Source: Lachnospiraceae bacterium (GTDB lineage Bacteria > Bacillota > Clostridia > Lachnospirales > Lachnospiraceae). From it: DNA of 20,437 bases. The translations under genes and the position numbers were made by a program. This document shows, piece after piece, positions 13,141 to 20,108 of the stretch (the stretch's first letter is position 1; every line of letters begins with the position of its first letter). The notes below the pieces were generated by a model. That model ran no database searches, was not told where the DNA came from, and saw only the letters and a program-made list of their open reading frames with translations. The stretch spans positions 1 through 20,437 of the forward strand of contig SVEW01000025.1 of assembly GCA_015057205.1 (NCBI GenBank), read 5' to 3'.

Positions 13141-16044
13141 ATGTCTAAGGCGAGTAGGCGTGATGACCTATACGAAGACCAGAAAGAGGCCCTTCAATAT
13201 TGGAAGGGGAAGGTTAAGAAAAACAAGAAATTTGGGGAAACAGTAGCCAATCAGACATTGTATTACAAAAAGGGATTTTTGCCGGGAACCATAGAAGGAT
13301 TGGATATTACCGGTGATGCTTATTTGAAATATATATCATTGCGAGACTACTATCAGGTAATTTATGCAGGATTTGAAAGTTCTAAGTTTTTAAAGAGTAG
13401 TATCAATCGTGTAAGCTATGAGTTGGGCGATAAGAGCTATGAATATAGCATTCGTGTATATTTGCGTAAGTCGGTGGGACAGTTGCCGACCATTTTGGAT
13501 GCATTTATTTATGATAGAAAGAACAGCACTTACTTAGAACGTGTAGAGATGGATAAGGGTATTCAGTGCAAGGCAGGTTTGACGAAAGAAGATTTCGTGG
13601 AAGTGTATCATCGAATCGGACAGGTATTGCAGGAAGATGAGTACGTGAAGTTCACTGCTTTTGAGTACGTGAAAGTGGAAGGGAAGATGATTCTGAACCA
13701 GATGTTCTTGCTGCCACCGTATCCTACCGGAATAGGATTCCATCAAGATGCCAATGAGTATCTGATGGGCATTCGTAAGAAGCAGATTTGGACGTATAAG
13801 CGTTATCGTAAGAGTAAGTTCAGCAGAAGATTTCATCGTCTGTTTTTCAATTTTACCAGATTGCGTTTGGTATCCCGTGGATTTACGGCAAAGCGTGCGG
13901 AAATCTGGCTTTTGAATAAAGCGGTGGATGCAGAAGTAATGAAAAATGAACCGGCAAGTGTGCGTAAAGCAGCTTATCGCAATGGTTATACATTGGAAGC
14001 GGCTAAGAAGCTTGGTATTACGAAAGCAGATGCACAGGCTTACATTTCTGAGAAGGATTATTATAAGCTTGTACCAATCAACTTGAAATATCAGAAGTGG
14101 ATTGCAACGTTGCCAACTATTTATTATGTATTTAAACCGTTCCGTGAGTATATGGCCGAGTTTTATTATCACATTATGCCACGTGACGGACAGGCGCTTT
14201 TCATCCCATATGCAAATCAGACAGAAGCAAAGGATTACTACAAAGCGGTGAAGGCGCTTTTGGAAGAAAAGGGAAGCATTTCCGTAGTAAATACTTACGG
14301 CAAGCGAATTGTAGATTTCCATTATTTAGATGGCAAATACTATGCCGGTAATAAAGAAGTAGACTATATTTATGTATGGAAATATATTACCAAAGCGAAA
14401 GAAGAATTGCTTTTGGTAGAAACATTGGATGATTCATACAGCAAGCAGCGCAAGGGCGATATGCGTAAGGCACCAAAGTTGTTCCTTTATGTTTATAACC
14501 GGAATGGACAAGGGGCGGCCATCGGTGGTGCAAGCCTTAAGATTTATAACGAATTGGGATTTTATCATTCCTATGAAGTGGATTTTAAGAAGGGATGTTA
14601 TCAGGATAAGGCTGGAAAGACCGTTACCATTGAGCGCTGGGCAGAAGTTGCGGAATTAATTACTCGTATCGGTAGACATGTACCTCAGCTTGAGTTCTTC
14701 GGAATGGAGATGTTGCTTCGCGAGGATGGTATTCAGATAAAGAATATGTTAAACCACCCGGATTATCGTGTCGATGCCCGTTTTTCTGAAGAATTGATTT
14801 CCTTCTTTAAGGAAAAAGCAAACGAGAAGAATGCATTTTATGGAAGTACAGGAAATGCAACCGAGCGTGGTAAGGATACCGGAAAGCGTCGCTTTAAGCA
14901 TCGTATGGCTCAGATGTTTTATCCGAAGGGATTGGTGCCATATATCAGCGTTACCTGGCCTAGGGATATTTGTAAGGATTTCTTTGGAAATAAAGAGTGT
15001 AACCTGAAGACGAAAATATGGGCATATCGTCATGGATTTTTGTCCTATCGTTTAGCACAGTATGGCATTACGAAGGAAAATTGGGAAGATTATATTTCCG
15101 ATTTCGAATATAAATGGTTGCGTCATATTAACCCGTATTACAAGACCTGGATGGAAGACAAGATTACGTTGAAATATATAGCAAATCGTTATAACCAGTA
15201 TTTCCCGGAGTATTATTACCATGTTATTTGTAAGAATGGTGAGATGAACATTATTCCACTGATGGATTGTCCGGAGGGAAAAGATAAGACGCTTACATCC
15301 ATTATTGACTTGGTAAAAGAAAAGGGTTCTATGGCATTTAAGCCGGATGAAGGTTCTCACGGTGATGGTTTCTTCCGTTGTGACTACAAGGATGGACAGT
15401 TCTTCATCAATTATGAACCTTGTACGGAACAGGATATCATTGACCGCCTGTCTGTAAATGACAGTGCGCATATCGTGACAGAGTACATTCAGATGCATCC
15501 GCAGTTAAAAGAGATTTATCCGGGTGCGGTAAATACCATTCGTATGATTGTTTTTAAACGTGATGGTGTTCATCCGGAGATTGGAAATTCCTACATCCGT
15601 ATTGGAACTTCCAAGACAGGAGCAATTGATAATATCTCTGCTGGTGGTATGTTTGCAACCATCGATAGTGAGACCGGACGTTACGGAAATGCGAAGTTGT
15701 TTGTTGATGGTGATATTCATGATTGTGAACGTCATCCGGACACCAACGTTCTCATTGAAGGAACTATCCCGAATTGGGAATTGACTAAGAAACTGGTACT
15801 TGATATTGCAAGTGAGATTAAAGAACTTGAGTGGTTCGGTTTTGACCTTGCGGTTACGGAAAATGGCATTAAGATTCCGGAAATCAATCGTTCTCCGGAT
15901 TATCCGAAGATGGAATGTTATACCAGACCGACCATTGATTATTTGCTTTACAAATTGGATGAGAAGAAGAAATTATACGGTTTTGACCGTCATCCAAATC
16001 ATACACTGATTCATTTGCCGTATCGTGAAAGACCGGTAAAATAA
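13141..16044 (+). CDS. Three-module ATP-grasp protein with two degenerate modules
   Basis: I start at the ATG at 13141, eight bases after AAAGGAG (13126-13132), not at the in-frame GTG at 13132. The 967-aa soluble protein has three related modules. Module C (about 627-950) is a full ATPgrasp_ST domain: K734 and a glycine-rich loop (FKPDEGSHGDG), E781, VNTIRM (798-802 region), IDNISAGG, HPDTNVLIEG, and metal ligands D902, E914 and N916. Module B (about 277-565) aligns along its length but has V383 for the lysine, E523 for D902, N535 for E914 and L537 for N916, and lacks the glycine loop. Module A (about 41-200) keeps the helical lead and the C-terminal lobe only, with N186 and M188 at the ligand positions. 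Thus one catalytic and two apparently non-catalytic modules. Confidence 0.85.
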   Translation: MSKASRRDDLYEDQKEALQYWKGKVKKNKKFGETVANQTLYYKKGFLPGTIEGLDITGDAYLKYISLRDYYQVIYAGFESSKFLKSSINRVSYELGDKSYEYSIRVYLRKSVGQLPTILDAFIYDRKNSTYLERVEMDKGIQCKAGLTKEDFVEVYHRIGQVLQEDEYVKFTAFEYVKVEGKMILNQMFLLPPYPTGIGFHQDANEYLMGIRKKQIWTYKRYRKSKFSRRFHRLFFNFTRLRLVSRGFTAKRAEIWLLNKAVDAEVMKNEPASVRKAAYRNGYTLEAAKKLGITKADAQAYISEKDYYKLVPINLKYQKWIATLPTIYYVFKPFREYMAEFYYHIMPRDGQALFIPYANQTEAKDYYKAVKALLEEKGSISVVNTYGKRIVDFHYLDGKYYAGNKEVDYIYVWKYITKAKEELLLVETLDDSYSKQRKGDMRKAPKLFLYVYNRNGQGAAIGGASLKIYNELGFYHSYEVDFKKGCYQDKAGKTVTIERWAEVAELITRIGRHVPQLEFFGMEMLLREDGIQIKNMLNHPDYRVDARFSEELISFFKEKANEKNAFYGSTGNATERGKDTGKRRFKHRMAQMFYPKGLVPYISVTWPRDICKDFFGNKECNLKTKIWAYRHGFLSYRLAQYGITKENWEDYISDFEYKWLRHINPYYKTWMEDKITLKYIANRYNQYFPEYYYHVICKNGEMNIIPLMDCPEGKDKTLTSIIDLVKEKGSMAFKPDEGSHGDGFFRCDYKDGQFFINYEPCTEQDIIDRLSVNDSAHIVTEYIQMHPQLKEIYPGAVNTIRMIVFKRDGVHPEIGNSYIRIGTSKTGAIDNISAGGMFATIDSETGRYGNAKLFVDGDIHDCERHPDTNVLIEGTIPNWELTKKLVLDIASEIKELEWFGFDLAVTENGIKIPEINRSPDYPKMECYTRPTIDYLLYKLDEKKKLYGFDRHPNHTLIHLPYRERPVK

Positions 16045-16051
16045 GGATTGA

Positions 16052-17377
16052 ATGGATATGAAGAAGAGTGAAACGACCATGTATGTGGAGATTATGGCGC
16101 AACAGCTTGGCGTTAGCGAAGATGTGGTAAGAAAGCGTCTTGATCATGCAAGAAAAGAATTTCATATCCCGTTGAAATATTATGCGAATCACCGTCTGTA
16201 TCTTACAGACGGTGATGAAACGTTAAAGATGCATGCAAAGCGGCTGCAGGATGAACGGGAGAAAATCACAACCCGGTTGGCGCAGACCACAGGTTGGACG
16301 CTGAAAGAAGCGCAGGATTACCTGCTCCATATTACGACCACGTTTCATATTACGGGAAAAGAAGTTATGGACAGTCTTCTTTATGAGAAGACGGATGAAG
16401 AAATTGCCCAGTGGAAAGAGGATAAGAAGGCACGTGCGCAGGCGCGCATCGAACGTATTCGTGAGAAGACAGGTTGGAGCGAATACGAAGTAAGAAAGCA
16501 TATGGCAAAATGCAAAGTGGTTTTTGGAATCGCCATGGCAAACTACGAGAATACCCTTTGCTATAGTCTTACAGATGAGGAACTTGCCACCTATGCTAAT
16601 TTAGAGGATAGCCGGCGGCTGGGTGAGAAATACATTACCGCCGATACGGATGTGCTAAAGAACAAGCAACTGTTTAATGAAACCTATCGGGAGTTTCTGG
16701 GAAGGGATTTCTGGGTAAACCGGGATAGCGACTATGCATCCTTTAAACGCTTTTTAGGTTTCAAGAGGGAAGTATTTTGTAAACCCGTTGATTTATTTGG
16801 AGCTCATGGAGTATACAAGAAATCGGTTTCTTTTTTTAAAAAACGAGAATTATACGATTTTTTAATGAAAGAACCCAAGATGTTGGTGGAAGAAGTTATT
16901 AAGCAGCATCCGGCCATGAGTGCATTTTATGAGGGAAGTATTAATACGGTTCGCGTGTTTACGATTTTAAAAGACGACCGGTTCGACGCATTTGCAGCAT
17001 TTGTACGCTTTGGCGTAGGCGGTATTGCGGATAATGTTTCTGCAGGTGGAATTGCTTGTGGTGTAGATCCGGCGAATGGTACCATTATTACCCCTGCGGT
17101 TGGTAATGACGGGGTGCTGCATAGGGTACATCCTATGACCGGAGTTGCTTTTGAGGGATTTCAGATTCCTTATTGGCAAGAGATTTTAACGTTGACAGAG
17201 AAGGCACTTCGCAAAGTGGAGGGTGTTAATTACGTTGGATGGGACGTGGCGTTAACCAAACGTGGTCCGATTTTGGTGGAAGGAAACAATGTTCCTTGCT
17301 TAAGTATTTACCAAAGTTTGTTTGCATATCGCAAAGAAGGACGAAAGTATACGTATGCGAAGTATCTTGAGGAATAG
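16052..17377 (+). CDS. ATP-grasp ligase with three N-terminal helical repeats
   Basis: 441 aa. An alternative start is the ATG at 16058; AAGGA at 16043-16047 fits either. Residues 14-178 hold three repeats with a period of 60-61 residues, each a G(V/W)-type turn (G20, G81, G141), a charged helix, an F(H/G)I step and an acidic end such as LTDEEL. From about 195 an ATPgrasp_ST domain follows: K244 (FCKPVDLFGAHG), E280/E281 (VEEVIKQHP), INTVRV, IADNVSAGG, HPMTGVAFEG, and metal ligands D398, E410 and N412 (VGWD...VEGNN). All key residues are present, so it should be active. It begins eight bases after the three-module protein and is followed by the exporter permease, which fits polymer tailoring just before export. 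Substrate unknown. Confidence 0.85.
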   Translation: MDMKKSETTMYVEIMAQQLGVSEDVVRKRLDHARKEFHIPLKYYANHRLYLTDGDETLKMHAKRLQDEREKITTRLAQTTGWTLKEAQDYLLHITTTFHITGKEVMDSLLYEKTDEEIAQWKEDKKARAQARIERIREKTGWSEYEVRKHMAKCKVVFGIAMANYENTLCYSLTDEELATYANLEDSRRLGEKYITADTDVLKNKQLFNETYREFLGRDFWVNRDSDYASFKRFLGFKREVFCKPVDLFGAHGVYKKSVSFFKKRELYDFLMKEPKMLVEEVIKQHPAMSAFYEGSINTVRVFTILKDDRFDAFAAFVRFGVGGIADNVSAGGIACGVDPANGTIITPAVGNDGVLHRVHPMTGVAFEGFQIPYWQEILTLTEKALRKVEGVNYVGWDVALTKRGPILVEGNNVPCLSIYQSLFAYRKEGRKYTYAKYLEE

Positions 17378-17394
17378 AAATTGAGGATTGTGTC

Positions 17395-18201
17395 ATGAAT
17401 ACACTGAAACAGATTGTAAGTGAACATTTTTTATTTCGGCGTCAGATTGCTAAGTTGGCGTTGACAGATTTAAAAAAAGAATATAAGGGAGCATTGTTAG
17501 GACCGTTTTGGTTGTTTTTAAAACCGGCGATTCGTATTTTTGTGTATTATTTTGCTTTTGCCATTGGACTTAGACAAGGATCTCCGATTGAGGGATATCC
17601 GAAGTTCTTATGGTTATTGGCCGGATTGATTCCATGGTTCTTTATGCAGAGTATGTTGCCGGGGGGATCGAATTCCTTACGTAGGTATACGTATCTGATT
17701 ACTAAGATAAAGTATCCGATTTGTACGATTCCAACCTTCGTGAATTTGTCGGAATTTCTGATTCACTGTATGTTGGTGGCAGTCACTATTATTATTTTTA
17801 TGGCTTTTGGCTATATGCCGGATATTTATTATTTGCAGTTGCCGCTGTACATGTTGATGATGTTTCTGTTTTTCAACAGTTGGGCGCTGTTTGCCGGAAT
17901 GCTTGGTGCTATCAGTAGGGACTTTCATAATTTCATTAAGTCCATTACCATTGCATTTTTCTGGTTATCTGGAATTTTGTATGCGGCAGATAAGATAGAA
18001 ATAGACTGGCTCCGTCGGTTGATGCTTTGGAATCCGGTAACCATTATTGTAAATGGATTCCGTAATTGTTTGATTTACAAGACCTGGTTCTGGAATACGC
18101 CAAGACAGATGCGCAATTTCATCATCTTGTATTGTGTGTTGACAGGATTGGCGTTGTGGGCGTATCGGAAGCTCTACAAGGATATTCCGGACGTATTGTA
18201 G
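17395..18201 (+). CDS. ABC-2 type exporter permease, TagG/Wzm type
   Basis: 268-aa membrane protein with an N-terminal amphipathic stretch (HFLFRRQIAKLALTDLK) and the KKEYKGALLGPFWLFLKPAI motif region typical of TagG/Wzm/KpsM permeases, then about six membrane segments. Later hallmarks are SRDFHNFIKS near residue 175, FFWLSGILY near 187-196 and the WNPVTIIVNGFRNCL block near 215-230. It should form a 2+2 exporter with the ATPase at 6881, moving a lipid-linked polymer across the membrane. In B. subtilis tagG and tagH are adjacent; here they bracket the whole cluster. A GAGG lies eight bases before the ATG. A structured repeat follows the stop. Confidence 0.93.
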   Translation: MNTLKQIVSEHFLFRRQIAKLALTDLKKEYKGALLGPFWLFLKPAIRIFVYYFAFAIGLRQGSPIEGYPKFLWLLAGLIPWFFMQSMLPGGSNSLRRYTYLITKIKYPICTIPTFVNLSEFLIHCMLVAVTIIIFMAFGYMPDIYYLQLPLYMLMMFLFFNSWALFAGMLGAISRDFHNFIKSITIAFFWLSGILYAADKIEIDWLRRLMLWNPVTIIVNGFRNCLIYKTWFWNTPRQMRNFIILYCVLTGLALWAYRKLYKDIPDVL

Positions 18202-18210
18202 TGTTAAATA

Positions 18211-18329
18211 AGCAGTGATTCATTCATTGACTGAGCGCTTGCGCTCGTACAAGACGTAACGGTACGTAAGCATCGAAGATGCTAAGTACCGACGTCTTGT
18301 AAAGTCAGTCAATTGAATGAATCGCTACT
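18211..18329. repeat. Large branched inverted repeat (MITE- or REP-like)
   Basis: The outer arms, 18211-18234 and 18305-18329 (core GATTCATTC / GAATGAATC), pair with one mismatch, one wobble and one bulge. Inside, TACAAGACGT (18248-18257) pairs perfectly with ACGTCTTGTA (18292-18301), CGGTAC (18260-18265) with GTACCG (18286-18291), and AGCATC (18269-18274) with GATGCT (18278-18283) around a GAA loop. A separate hairpin, GAGCGC-TT-GCGCTC (18233-18246), sits on the 5' side, giving a branched shape. No T run follows, so it is not a simple terminator. No transposase gene is present. Confidence 0.75.
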
Positions 18330-18335
18330 CAAACA

Positions 18336-18390
18336 CTGCAATACATCGCGGCAGGCATGGAGCGCGAGCGTTCCGATGAATCCTTTGCAG
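18336..18390. repeat. Second nested hairpin upstream of the response regulator
   Basis: CTGCAA (18336-18341) pairs with TTGCAG (18385-18390); inside it CATCG (18345-18349) pairs with CGATG (18374-18378), and GGAGCG with CGTTCC (18359-18374, one wobble) around CGAG. It abuts the larger repeat and lies about 30 bases before the response-regulator start, so it is in its leader or promoter. The GAGCGC motif is shared with the larger repeat. I saw no clear -35/-10 pair in this spacer. Confidence 0.5.
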
Positions 18391-18421
18391 GGGATATAGA
18401 AATGACATTGGAGGACACGAC

Positions 18422-19090
18422 ATGTATAAATTATTTTTAGTGGAAGACGATTCCGGCATCGCCGAGGCCATCGCCACCCAGGCGGCCATGTGGAATTATG
18501 AATTGTATAGAGCTGAGAATTATCAGGATATTATGGCAGAGTTTTCGAAGGAAGCACCGCAGTTGGTGCTTCTCGACATTACTTTGCCATTTTTTAATGG
18601 GTACCATTGGTGTTCTCAGATTCGAAAAGTATCAAAAGTGCCCATTTTGTTTCTTTCTTCGGCAGGGGATAACATGAACATCGTCATGGCCATGAATATG
18701 GGGGCGGACGATTTTTTAGTGAAACCCTTCGATTTCAGTGTGTTGATGGCGAAGATTCAGGCGCTTTTACGCAGAAGCTACGATTTTGCAGGTACGTTGC
18801 CGGTGATGGAGCACAAGGGAGTGATGCTGCACACCGGAGAACAGGTAGCTTTGTATGGCGATGAGCGATTGGAGTTAAGTAAAAATGAGTATCGGATCTT
18901 GTTGTGTCTAATGGAATACCGCGGACAGGTAGTAAGCCGGGAGAAGTTGATGCAGCGGTTATGGGAAACAGATTGTTTTGTGGATGAAAATACCTTATCA
19001 GTAAATGTAAATCGGTTGCGTAAAAAACTGGAAGGCATCGGTGTAAAGGATTTTATAACAACGAAATTCGGAGAGGGGTATCAGATTTGA
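18422..19090 (+). CDS. OmpR-family response regulator, BceR-like
   Basis: 222 aa. The receiver domain (1-115) has the acidic pair D9-D10 in VEDD, the phospho-acceptor D52 in LLDITLP, S80 and K101 in VKPF. A winged-helix DNA-binding domain (about 128-222) ends with VNRLRKKLEGIG...TKFGEGYQI. The pairing with a two-helix kinase and a following lipoprotein-release-type ATPase marks it as the BceR/VirR/GraR type that responds to cell-wall-active peptides. GGAGG at 18410-18414 sets the start. The stop overlaps the start of the kinase gene. A likely target is the operator at 19997, in front of the ABC genes. Confidence 0.92.
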   Translation: MYKLFLVEDDSGIAEAIATQAAMWNYELYRAENYQDIMAEFSKEAPQLVLLDITLPFFNGYHWCSQIRKVSKVPILFLSSAGDNMNIVMAMNMGADDFLVKPFDFSVLMAKIQALLRRSYDFAGTLPVMEHKGVMLHTGEQVALYGDERLELSKNEYRILLCLMEYRGQVVSREKLMQRLWETDCFVDENTLSVNVNRLRKKLEGIGVKDFITTKFGEGYQI

Positions 19091-19989
19091 AGCGGTATAT
19101 AAGAGAAAGAAAACGGACAATTATCTTTTTCCTAATTGTGGGTGTAATTTTTGCATTGTCCTTTTATTTGTATCGGTTACCGCTTTTGGCGGTGCTCTAT
19201 CCCTATGCATTGTGTAGTTTTGGAGCGGTAGTGTTCCTGCTGATAGATTATCAGAAAATGAAGCAACAATGGAAGGATGAGTGGGAAAAGGAACAGGAAA
19301 GTAAGGAAAAAGAGCTGGAATATCAGGAGCAGGTACGGCAATTTGGGGATATGATGGATTATTTTACAACCTGGGTTCATCAGATTAAAACACCGATTTC
19401 CTCCATGCATCTAACCTTGCAGAATCAGGATACGCCCCTTTCCCGTTATATGTTGACAGAACTTTTTTTCGTAGAGCAGTACGTGGAAATGGTGCTTGCA
19501 TATCTGCGGTTAGGCTCCGCCAGTTCCGATTACGTGTTGCGGGATGTGCCGATAGATGGGGTGATAAAAGAGGTCTTGCGAAAGCTTTCGAGGCAGTTTA
19601 TTGAAAAAAAGCTGACCCTTTCCTATGAAGGGACAGAGTATGTTTCTGTTTCTGATGAAAAGTGGCTGGCATTTGTAATCGAGCAGATTTTGACCAATGC
19701 AATCAAATATACGAAAAAAGGTGGCATTACAATTACGGTATCAGAAGAGGGTGTGTTGCAGATTTGTGATACCGGAATGGGAATTGCCCCGGAAGATTTG
19801 CCACGGATTTTTCAAAAAGGATATACCGGTTATAATGGGCGAAGTGATAAAAAAGCCAGCGGGTTGGGGCTGTATCTGACCAAGCAGGTGTGTAATAATT
19901 TAAAGCATGAGATATCCGTATCTTCCAAGGTGGGAAGCGGAACTTGTGTGCAGATACAGTTGACACGACCGGCTGGTAGATTAGAGTAA
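19087..19989 (+). CDS. Intramembrane-sensing histidine kinase, BceS-like
   Basis: 300 aa, TTG start overlapping the regulator's TGA, with GGAGAGGGG at 19070-19078 as ribosome site. Two membrane helices (about 10-29 and 35-54) are joined by only a few outside residues, so there is no sensor domain. A charged coiled-coil-like stretch (55-88) leads to the DHp helix with H98 in HQIKTPISS, then N204 (N box, ILTNAIKYT), DTGMGI and GLGLYL of the ATPase domain. Kinases of this build do not bind the peptide themselves; they read the activity of the partner BceAB transporter, whose ATPase gene begins at 20109. Confidence 0.93.
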   Translation: MKRYIRERKRTIIFFLIVGVIFALSFYLYRLPLLAVLYPYALCSFGAVVFLLIDYQKMKQQWKDEWEKEQESKEKELEYQEQVRQFGDMMDYFTTWVHQIKTPISSMHLTLQNQDTPLSRYMLTELFFVEQYVEMVLAYLRLGSASSDYVLRDVPIDGVIKEVLRKLSRQFIEKKLTLSYEGTEYVSVSDEKWLAFVIEQILTNAIKYTKKGGITITVSEEGVLQICDTGMGIAPEDLPRIFQKGYTGYNGRSDKKASGLGLYLTKQVCNNLKHEISVSSKVGSGTCVQIQLTRPAGRLE

Positions 19990-19996
19990 TAAACTT

Positions 19997-20012
19997 CTTA
20001 CAGTTGTGTAAG
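19997..20012. promoter_or_regulatory. BceR/VirR-type operator upstream of the ABC genes
   Basis: CTTACA-GTTG-TGTAAG is a perfect inverted repeat matching the TnACA-N4-TGTnA pattern known for BceR/VirR-like regulators. A second TGTAAG half-site begins at 20028, 21 bases after the first one at 20007, which is two helical turns. It lies upstream of the -10 at 20066, where an activator would be expected. Confidence 0.7.
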
Positions 20013-20017
20013 ATTTC

Positions 20018-20061
20018 AGGCGGAAATTGTAAGACCTTTCGATGGAGGCAGATTTCCGCCT
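20018..20061. repeat. Perfect 10-bp inverted repeat between operator and -10
   Basis: AGGCGGAAAT (20018-20027) and ATTTCCGCCT (20052-20061) are exact complements separated by 24 bases. Only three T residues follow, so as a terminator for the kinase gene it would be weak. It overlaps the promoter region of the next gene and so may act in DNA as a binding site or in RNA as a partial terminator. Confidence 0.6.
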
Positions 20062-20062
20062 T

Positions 20063-20071
20063 TGCTATACT
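20063..20071 (+). promoter_or_regulatory. Extended -10 promoter for the BceAB-type operon
   Basis: TGC followed by TATACT (20066-20071) forms an extended -10. The sequence 17 bases upstream (TGGAGG) is a poor -35, as expected for an activator-dependent promoter. It is 38 bases before the ATG at 20109. Confidence 0.6.
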
Positions 20072-20108
20072 ATGTTTAGAAAGAACAAGAATAGTAAAGG
20101 AGAAAAAT

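Noticed and set aside
13534..14322. 262-codon open frame on the - strand
   Set aside because: It is fully antisense to the 967-aa ATP-grasp protein; its composition (rich in I, H, C, F and L) is that of a shadow frame, and the + strand frame shows clear protein motifs.
6881..18201. Prophage or integrated conjugative element
   Set aside because: No integrase, recombinase, relaxase, tRNA attachment site or structural phage gene is present; codon use and ribosome sites resemble the flanks.
18211..18329. Ordinary rho-independent terminator after the permease
   Set aside because: The fold is long, interrupted and branched, and the sequence after it (AAGTCAGTC, then CTACTCAAAC) has no T run.
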